From positions 30,914,839 to 30,978,838 of the forward strand of contig NC_065919.1 in NCBI RefSeq assembly GCF_024586455.1: a stretch of 64,000 nucleotides of DNA, read 5' to 3'. Below are positions 57,864 to 64,000 of the stretch, in pieces. This DNA comes from Bactrocera neohumeralis. Its lineage: Eukaryota; Arthropoda; Insecta; Diptera; Tephritidae. Both the position numbers and the translations under genes were made by a program. The notes under the pieces were generated by a model. That model saw only the letters and a list, made by a program, of their open reading frames with translations. It was not told the origin of the DNA and made no database searches. The number at the start of each line of letters is the position of its first letter. The stretch's first letter is position 1.

Positions 57864-58916
57864 CAGTGGCGTAGCTAGGTAACCAAGGGCCCTGGGGCAA
57901 ATTAAAAAATGGGCCCCACTGCTATGTAAACTGATTAGATTTTATCAAATAAAAATATGAAATATAGAAATACTTTAAAAATGCTAAGCTATTTAAGCTC
58001 TTTTTTGTGCACTGCCGGGCAGTTAATAAAAACATTAAACAATAACGACAATTACAATTAATGCTTGTTTTAGGTTAGGCTAATAAAACGAAGTAGAGAA
58101 GATTCAAGGGCTTATTATATAAAGGTTGGGACTACCCACTGACTAAATAACAATTACACTGGTAAACAAAAATCCACTTGTTTTTTGTGATATGAATAGA
58201 ACAAAGTGTTTATTATGTAAAAATTGCCACAAAAGCAGAAAATAGCTACAGATTTCTTCTATCGCCTATAGTTTTTTGCTATGTTAAAAAAAACAGCGAT
58301 AGATATATTATTTTATTAACCAAAGAGTACCTTAAAATGTTATTGTCGATTTTTTTTTGTTTTTAACCAAGCTGTTAACAATGTTACACACGTTTTACAA
58401 CAGATATGAGGGGCTCATGCTTTGTCTTGGTACCCAATTTTAACACCAAAATACAGTTCGAAAGCTTTTAGCACAAGCGGAGTAAAATATCGTTTTTGCG
58501 ATTTAAAAGCTAGTTCTCCGCACACATAGGCATTGTACCTAAAAATCTTAAACACAATAATTTCAAAAACGTAAAAGAATGTGAACTCAAAAACGTTTTG
58601 CTATACAAACATAGAACACGTAACTGATTCGGACACCGTTAGAATATTGATAAATTTTGTAAAATAAAATGATCGCAAAATTCGCTGTTTACTTCAAGCA
58701 GGCAGAACCGATCTAAACCGAATAAATCCCAGATCGTATGAAAATATGAGATGACGCAATACATACATATGTATAATGAAATTTTATGTATTGTAAAATA
58801 ATAAAAAAATTCTGTTTTCAGATTTGACTTCAGAGTATCAAACCGCATTAGTAACACCTAAGAATTTTCATGTCACAATTTATGTTTCTACCAGTGTTAT
58901 ATTTACAATTTTTTTT

Positions 58917-59127
58917 TAGCTTTAGTTTTCGCAAAAGTATCAATGACTTCCTTTAAATCCAACCTTAATGCGGTTTTGCTTTGAATTGCTATTAGCGAAA
59001 AATGTCAGAGTCGAGTTTGGCCCATATTATTTCTTAATTAATTTTTTAATATTTTTGATTTGCCAAATGACCTTTCAGCTACTGCTGCAGGAACAGGAAT
59101 TGTAAAGAATAATAACATTGCTATAAA
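58917..59127 (-). pseudogene. hAT transposase, C-terminal dimerisation region
   Basis: The minus-strand frame reads LLFFTIPVPAAVAERSFGKS, then KILKN, a stop, LRNNMGQTRL, then LIAIQSKTALRLDLKEVIDT. TIPV...AERSFxxxKxIKxxLR is the standard hAT C-terminal signature. It contains at least one stop. The mariner inserted immediately upstream of it. Confidence 0.85.
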
Positions 59128-59129
59128 TA

Positions 59130-59976
59130 CAAGGTGTGTTCCAAAGTAAACAATACTTTTTAATCAAGCGCCCCCTGGTGACGCCATCTATTTGTCGACT
59201 GGTGCGTTAGAATCTGCTATCTTTATCGATTGTCTACTGAGAATTTCATTGAAATCGATTGGAATTAAAGTTATTGCGTTTTAAGTGTCAGAATGTTTGT
59301 GTTATCGGTGCGAAAGTAAGCTTCGAACAAAGAGCCAACATAAAATTTTGTTTAAAATTGATAAAACTTTTACCGAAACGTTGCAATTGATGAAACAAGT
59401 TTATAGCGATGATTGCCTATCCCGTAGCAGAATGCACGAGTGGTTTCAACGTTTTCAAAGTGGTCGTGAGGACATAAATAACGACCAACATGTGGGCCAA
59501 TCAAAATCCGTGATCACCGGAAATTCCATCGAAACTGTGCGTAAATTCATCAAAAATCAGCCGAAATCATCATTGAAATTCATGGAAATGGATTTGAACA
59601 TCTCCAAAACATCGATTCATCGAATTTTAACCATACATTTAGGCTTACGAAAGGTGTATGCTCGGTTTGTTCCGCACAAATTGACTGACGACCAAAAATT
59701 GCTCAGAATCCGTCTCATCGATCAACGCTTGTGACCGATTACTTGACCAAAAATCACATTTTAACCATTAACCACTCCCCGTATTCATCTGATATGGCGC
59801 TATGCAGACGTAGAGGCCATTCAAAAGGCTTGCACCGGCATACTGGCGGCCGGCCATACCGGCCAACCAGCTAAAACACTCGTTCGACATGCTATTTTGA
59901 ATAAAATTAATTGATTTTGCCAAAAAATCATTTGTTCTGATTTTTTTAAGTCTTGTTTACTTTGGAACGCACCTTG
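59130..59976 (+). mobile_element. mariner element, 847 bp, internally deleted, nested in the hAT
   Basis: Terminal inverted repeats of about 28 bases begin CAAGGTGTGTTCCAAAGTAA at the left and CAAGGTGCGTTCCAAAGTAA (reverse complement) at the right. TA precedes the left end; the right flank is GATA, so the target duplication is imperfect. The open frame 59285-59734 encodes the DNA-binding half: FTETLQLMKQVYSDDCLSRS, RMHEWFQRFQSGREDINND and ISKTSIHRIL. After about 59740 the frame jumps to LTKNHILTINHSPYSSDMAL, which holds the third-Asp block. The core between is gone (roughly 450 bp shorter than a 1.3-kb mariner), so no active transposase is made. Confidence 0.88.
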
Positions 59977-60127
59977 GATACCATTAAGTCGCATACTAGC
60001 GCTCCATATCTACGCATTATTTCCTTACATGATTGGTGAACAGCCCATGCTTGGTCAGTTGAGTTAAAACTAGGTGGTAAATATAAATAAATTGAAGAAA
60101 AAAACTGAAGCCTATTATATAAGAATA
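59977..60127 (-). pseudogene. hAT transposase, short block between the nested mariner and Helitron
   Basis: The minus strand reads LQFFSSIYLYLPPSFNSTDQ, then AWAVHQSCKEIMRRYGALVC without a stop. It is host-element sequence isolated between the two later insertions. Its identity comes from position and continuity, not from a motif I recognise. Confidence 0.55.
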
Positions 60128-60237
60128 CTAGCTGTTACCCTGTGCGTTTCGCTACACCTAAATCGATTAAAACTCTTAAGGGTTTTTACTTTGTGTTTTA
60201 TTTATTGTTGTAAAACTGTTACTTATTTATAAAACAT

Positions 60238-60666
60238 TTATAAAACATATTGGTATACAACATTTTTGGTTTTTCCACCTGGCGCGTAAATGCATAAGCA
60301 CCTTGGTGTTCCCACTCTCGAGCATGCGACGAACAATTGGCCGTGGGAGAAGCACGGTTCTTCCAAATTGACGCCGCACACTTGAAACGTTTGGCCTTGC
60401 GATTTGTTAATGGTCATCGCAAAGGCAAGACGTACTGGGAACTGCAATCGCTTAAATTCAAACGGCATGTCCGTTGGAATCATGGGAATGCGTGGTAAGA
60501 GTACAACTTCACCTGCTGCCTTGCCATTTAGTATTGTTGCTTCAATCAAATTTGGCCACAATCTTTTGACTGAAAGTCTTGTGCCATTACACAAAGTCGG
60601 TGGCTTCAGATTTCGTAGAAGTATAATGGGTGAACCGACTTTCAGGACCAAACGATGCGGTGGCAA
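60238..60666 (-). pseudogene. Helitron Pif1-like helicase, C-terminal part
   Basis: One clean frame gives PPHRLVLKVGSPIILLRNLK, CNGTRLSVKRLWPNLIEATI, RIPMIPTDMPFEFKRLQFPV, FAMTINKSQGQTFQVCGVNL and LFVACSRVGTPRCLCIYAPG. MTINKSQGQT and VACSRV are helicase motifs of Pif1-type Helitron proteins. Between 61446 and 60667 recognisable helicase codons (SVIPRSTPADEINACLKSS, LWRHVQRLTLTINMRVQLQN, NYPTEFLNSLDPP) run through several frames with stops, so the protein is not made. Confidence 0.87.
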
Positions 60667-61445
60667 ACCGGGGGATCCAAAGAATTCAAGAATTCAGTTG
60701 GATAATTGACTACTTCGTCTTGATTTAAAACGCTATCAATCGATGTATATGTTGTAGCTTTTCTTGGCAGTTTTTCTTGAATGGCAAAATTGATTTCGTT
60801 GACGTGTACATTTTTCGGTGCCAATATTGCGCTTAAGTGAACGCGCATAATCATGGCGTTGATAGTGTTGAACAATATTCGGAAATTCACTTTCAATCAA
60901 TTCTCGATTGTAAAAGTGTACAAAAGTTGTTCGGCAATGTGATCAAATCGGTATCATCGATTCTATTTTGCCTTCGCCAATGTCCAACCACTGCTTCGAA
61001 AACGCCGCTGCGAATCGATCATTTTGCAATTGGACTCGCATGTTGATGGTAAGAGTCAGCCTTTGAACATGTCTCCACAAAACTGACGATTTTAAACATG
61101 CGTTTATTTCGTCGGCAGGAGTTGATCGAGGAATGACTGACAAAGTTGCCGAAAATCGCCGGATAATAAGACTAATGCTCCGCCAAAAAGTTGTTGCTAT
61201 TGGCGTAAATCTTGCATTGTTTTATTGAATGCTTCTAATGACTTTTTGTTAGCCATTGGGCTCTCATCCCATAGAACTATTCCAGCTCCTCGCAGAACTT
61301 TTGCCATTGTTGAATTCCTCGATATGTTGCACGTTGGTGTTTCAACGACTTGGATGTTCAACGGTAATTTCAACGCAGAATGTGCTGTTCGGCCGCCATC
61401 AAGTAGAGTAGCAGCGATGCCTTACGAAGCAATTGCCAGCGCAAT

Positions 61446-62339
61446 TTACTGCTGTGACCGTATAGTAGCAAGAATCAAAGAGATCAGAAACGTTTTCCCT
61501 GTACCACCGGGCGAATCCAGAAAGTAGAATCCACCGGCGTTATTGTCAACCGCTCGTATAATCTTATCATAAGCATTTTTCTGCTGAATATTCAATTTGG
61601 TAATGTAAGCTTGTATGAAAGCACGCAATTCATTGCAATCGTATTGTTGTTCACGTTGAAGCTCATGGTCAAGCATATCAATCGCTGAACGATTGGGCGC
61701 AGTTATGCCAAGTTGCGCTAATGCCTTATTCGCAATTGTAAGGCACAGATCTTCATCATTATACATTTGTAATGTATATAGCAAGTCCTCGTCCGATGCC
61801 CGATTACGCGCCAAAATTAATAAGTCCTCGGTTACGCAGTCTTTGTACTTATTCCACAGTTCTTGCGGATTTGACGGAAGGCATGTAGATATTATTATGG
61901 CGAATAGTACGCGTATTTGTTTTGGATGAGATGTGAGTGATGCGTCAAGAAGTGCGGTGTCCCAATGCATATCATCTTCTAGCAAATGCAATCTCTGACA
62001 TGCTTCACGATACGTCGCACACAACTGACTGTCAACAGTTTTCAAATCATCAAATGATCTTGGTCCGCGCACGTTGACTAATAGCAGACGCAATTAGAAA
62101 CATTCGGCGTTGTTCGGATGGATGGTGTAAATGCGTCTTATGGCATCGGTTTTACGGACATTTGGATAACCGTCAACACGCTCCCCTTGCTTTCGTCGTT
62201 GAAATGTTTTCGATGATGGATTCCAAGTGAAATATTGTGGTATTTCGGAATATAGCAATGTTCTTGCAAATTCATCGTTTTCACACAACTCGAAAAAGTT
62301 AGTTAGTGTTTTCCCCTGTGGTCGTGCTAGAATATGCAT
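61446..62339 (-). pseudogene. Helitron Pif1-like helicase, N-terminal part with one in-frame stop
   Basis: The frame runs LARPQGKTLTNFFELCENDE, then EIPQYFTWN and RRIYTIHPNNAECF. It meets a single TAA at 62094-62096 and continues in the same frame with LRLLLVNVRGPRSFDDLKTV, down to YFLDSPGGTGKTFLISLILA, which holds the Walker A motif GGTGKT. Another stop comes right after IRSQQ. So one nonsense codon splits a frame that is otherwise intact from 62339 to 61446. This is the region preceding and starting the superfamily 1 helicase. Confidence 0.85.
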
Positions 62340-62724
62340 ATTTGAAGTACATAAATAAAAATTGAAAAATTAACCTAAAACTACATCTTAAACTATGTAT
62401 TTTACCCGCACACGCATATGCAATAAGATCCACCAACAGTGTATTTGCAAACCGCATGGAAGCAATTACGAAACAATAACAATTTCATGAGAATTCGTAT
62501 AGGCGGGATGCATCATTTTTTTTTTTTTTTTTGCAAAACGTGCAATGATACACACATTAAATTTCTTATGTGCACCCTCCAAACAGACCCCAATCACCCC
62601 TGAAAATTTCATTAAAATCGGGCAAGCCGTCTAGGAAGAGTATGCGAACAGGAAGTTTTGCCACTTAATTTTATATATATAGATTTACTTTTGTAATGAA
62701 ATTGCTTCATCAATAAAACGTAAT

Positions 62725-63168
62725 ATCGATTTTAAATATTTATTCTCGGTTTGCAAATCTTTGATCAGCAGCTAATTCATCAAAATGTTTTTTAACTTTT
62801 CTTTGCCTTTTTACTTGAAAATAGGTACCAATACCATATTTTCTTGCAGTTTCACTGGCTTTGCACTTGAATAATTCGAATTAATTTCTATAAATTTGCA
62901 ACTTTTCTTTGGTCTCTGCTAAAACTTCATTCGCCTTGCCGAAATTGATGTCGCATTTTTGTAAAGACACATCATGATCGGCGGCGGAAGTATCTTCAAC
63001 TGCAATAATTGTTGCATCTTCTTCAGTAGGCTTCTCAACCAACACCTGTAGGTACCACTTTGAATCACTATCAGTAGAAATATTTTGGCCAGTTTTGGGC
63101 AATTTCTGTTTACAATCTTCTCTTTCTTGGCGTTGTGTGCGTTTAAATGCATCACTGGGTTTCTTCAT
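62725..63168 (-). pseudogene. hAT transposase, N-terminal and middle remnants
   Basis: ATG at 63168 opens 95 codons (62881-63168) starting KKPSDAFKRTQRQEREDCKQ, the basic start typical of ZMYM1-like hAT transposases. After the stop at 62881-62883 a different part follows: CKASETARKYGIGTYFQVKR, then QRKVKKHFDELAADQRF, known from the middle of those proteins. The large part between, including the catalytic Asp region, is deleted. The Helitron inserted 40 bases further on. Confidence 0.75.
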
Positions 63169-63899
63169 TTTATCCGTAATTTTAGTTTTCTAATTTATTT
63201 AAACAATACAATATTAGATTGTGCTCAAGTAGGTAGGTACTCACTATTCACTGATGACGTTAAAAGTTAAATAAAAAGAAAGAGGAACACAATAATACGC
63301 TACAAGTGTTATTGGGGAATAACCGAAAAAAAAATCACCGTTCGTGTTACCACATTTAACAGTGGAGACCATGAACGATCTCCTGCCCGCGGACCTGAAT
63401 TAATGTACCTACTGCAGATGACTTGAAATTTTTCACGATATTTCGTGTTATACAATGAGCTGTAGCCGAAATCTATAGATTTGACACGATTTATTGGCTT
63501 AACGGACATCAATATGAGTAGTAAAATCAAACAAAATTGAACCACTATATTGACCGGCACAAAAAAGTTTATTGACATTAGCTTACTCCTGATACAGCAT
63601 TAATTTTTTAACCGTTCTCGAAAAAAATCTTAACTCGAATTCACAATAAAACTCACATATCACTATCCGTCAAATTGACAACACAACATTGCCAACCTAC
63701 AGAAAGAATTTAGGGAAATTCCCTAAGCATAACTTTTGAATTTCTAGAAATTGAGTGTCATTATTAAAAAGGGTTGGAACCTTTCTTATTTATTTTGAAA
63801 ATGGGAGAAGTTACCAAAAGTACAAAAGGGTTCAAGGGCCCCTGAACTTGAGAGTCCCGGGGCGCTGCCCCGCCTAGCCCCTAGGTAGCTCCGCCACTG

Positions 63900-63907
63900 C
63901 TCCCACA
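63900..63907. repeat. hAT target-site duplication, right copy
   Basis: CTCCCACA, identical to 57856-57863. It belongs to the interrupted RNase H frame, which continues to about 63924. Confidence 0.9.
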
Positions 63908-63924
63908 CTATTATCTTCGTGTTC

Positions 63925-64000
63925 TTTATAGAGTTTGGTCTTTGTTCGTCGAGAGAGGACTTTACTTTTCTGTTGTCTACTTAGTCCGAAGTAGCACCTG
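63925..64000 (-). mobile_element. RTE-clade retrotransposon, copy E, cut by the window end
   Basis: The sequence from TTATAGAGTTTGGTCTTTGT to the last base matches 20831-20905 of copy B almost base for base (CGTCGAGAGAGGACTTTACT, GTCCGAAGTAGCACCTG). It is therefore minus-strand RTE reverse transcriptase, starting inside the codons for SRRTKTKLYK. Its 3' part is missing at the left junction with the RNase H fragment. More of it should lie beyond 64000. Confidence 0.85.

Larger units (their letters stand above)
60128..62683 (-). mobile_element. Helitron, 2556 bp, complete termini, helicase only
   Basis: On the minus strand it starts TCTATATATATAAAATTAAG and ends GGGTAACAGCTAG, with a GTAGCGAAACGC stretch shortly before the end. 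The flanks are A before TC and T after CTAG, exactly the Helitron rule (5' TC, 3' CTRR, insertion between A and T, no duplication). Inside is a Pif1-type helicase region (62339 down to 60238). No HUH/Rep endonuclease motif is seen, and the element is about half the length of autonomous ones. It is therefore non-autonomous, derived by loss of the Rep half. It lies inside the hAT transposase. Confidence 0.92.
57864..63899 (-). mobile_element. hAT-superfamily DNA transposon, 6036 bp, with two nested insertions
   Basis: The ends are imperfect inverted repeats: CAGTGGCGTAGCTA on the left and the reverse complement of CAGTGGCGGAGCTA on the right, both followed by G/C-rich sequence with GGGCCC or GGGGC. 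Perfect 8-bp duplications flank it. The transposase is on the minus strand: N-terminus at 63168, a middle block at 62725-62885, a further block at 59977-60127 and the C-terminal dimerisation region at 58917-59127. A Helitron (60128-62683) and a mariner (59130-59976) interrupt it. Without them the hAT would be about 2.6 kb. The frame itself carries deletions and stops, so it is dead. It resembles the hAT group whose transposases are annotated as ZMYM1-like. Confidence 0.92.

Overview
This is nuclear DNA from a higher fly. Three points suggest it: spliced genes with CAA/CAG-rich polyglutamine, AT-rich spacers full of CATA/TATG microsatellites, and a repeat load (RTE, mariner, Tc1, hAT, Helitron) of the kind seen in tephritid fruit flies. 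Family-level placement is inference, made without any search. There is no rRNA, CRISPR array or bacterial-style operon, and I recognised no tRNA.

Bases 1-16100 carry the host genes. The window opens inside a long, low-complexity terminal coding exon (1-2400, +) with its own poly(A) signal. It is followed by the last five coding exons of canoe, the fly afadin homologue (3194-8675, +), read here from splice sites and matching codon phases. One canoe intron holds a 264-bp inverted-repeat element. After a 4-kb spacer come two intronless genes facing tail to tail: an F-box/leucine-rich-repeat-like gene (12991-14214, +) with a DRE promoter motif, and the alpha subunit of Rab geranylgeranyltransferase (14631-16103, -). 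Their 3' ends almost touch.

Bases 16100-64000 hold no host gene that I can support. They are a graveyard of transposable elements. An RTE-clade non-LTR family (apurinic endonuclease plus reverse transcriptase) is present at 17.2, 20.5, 40.7, 49.7/52.2 and 63.9 kb, with a fragment of a second family at 25.1 kb. Fragments of an RNase H-bearing non-LTR element lie at 32.1, 36.1 and 57.7 kb. Transposases of the Tc1/mariner superfamily appear at 33.2, 39.7, 43.4, 47.3, 53.3 and 59.1 kb. A 735-bp element bounded by TTAA lies at 46.5 kb. Two unnamed interspersed repeat families, called X and Y here, recur through the window.

The most informative structure is at 57.7-64.0 kb. A 6036-bp hAT element with a perfect 8-bp target duplication sits inside an old RNase H fragment. 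That hAT carries a deleted mariner with inverted repeats and a Helitron with complete termini (5' TC, 3' CTAG, inserted between A and T). The Helitron keeps its Pif1-type helicase region and shows no Rep endonuclease. The order of insertion can be read directly. I found no clearly new biological system. The best candidates for novelty are the unassigned terminal exon at 1-2400, the unnamed repeat families and the Rep-less Helitron.
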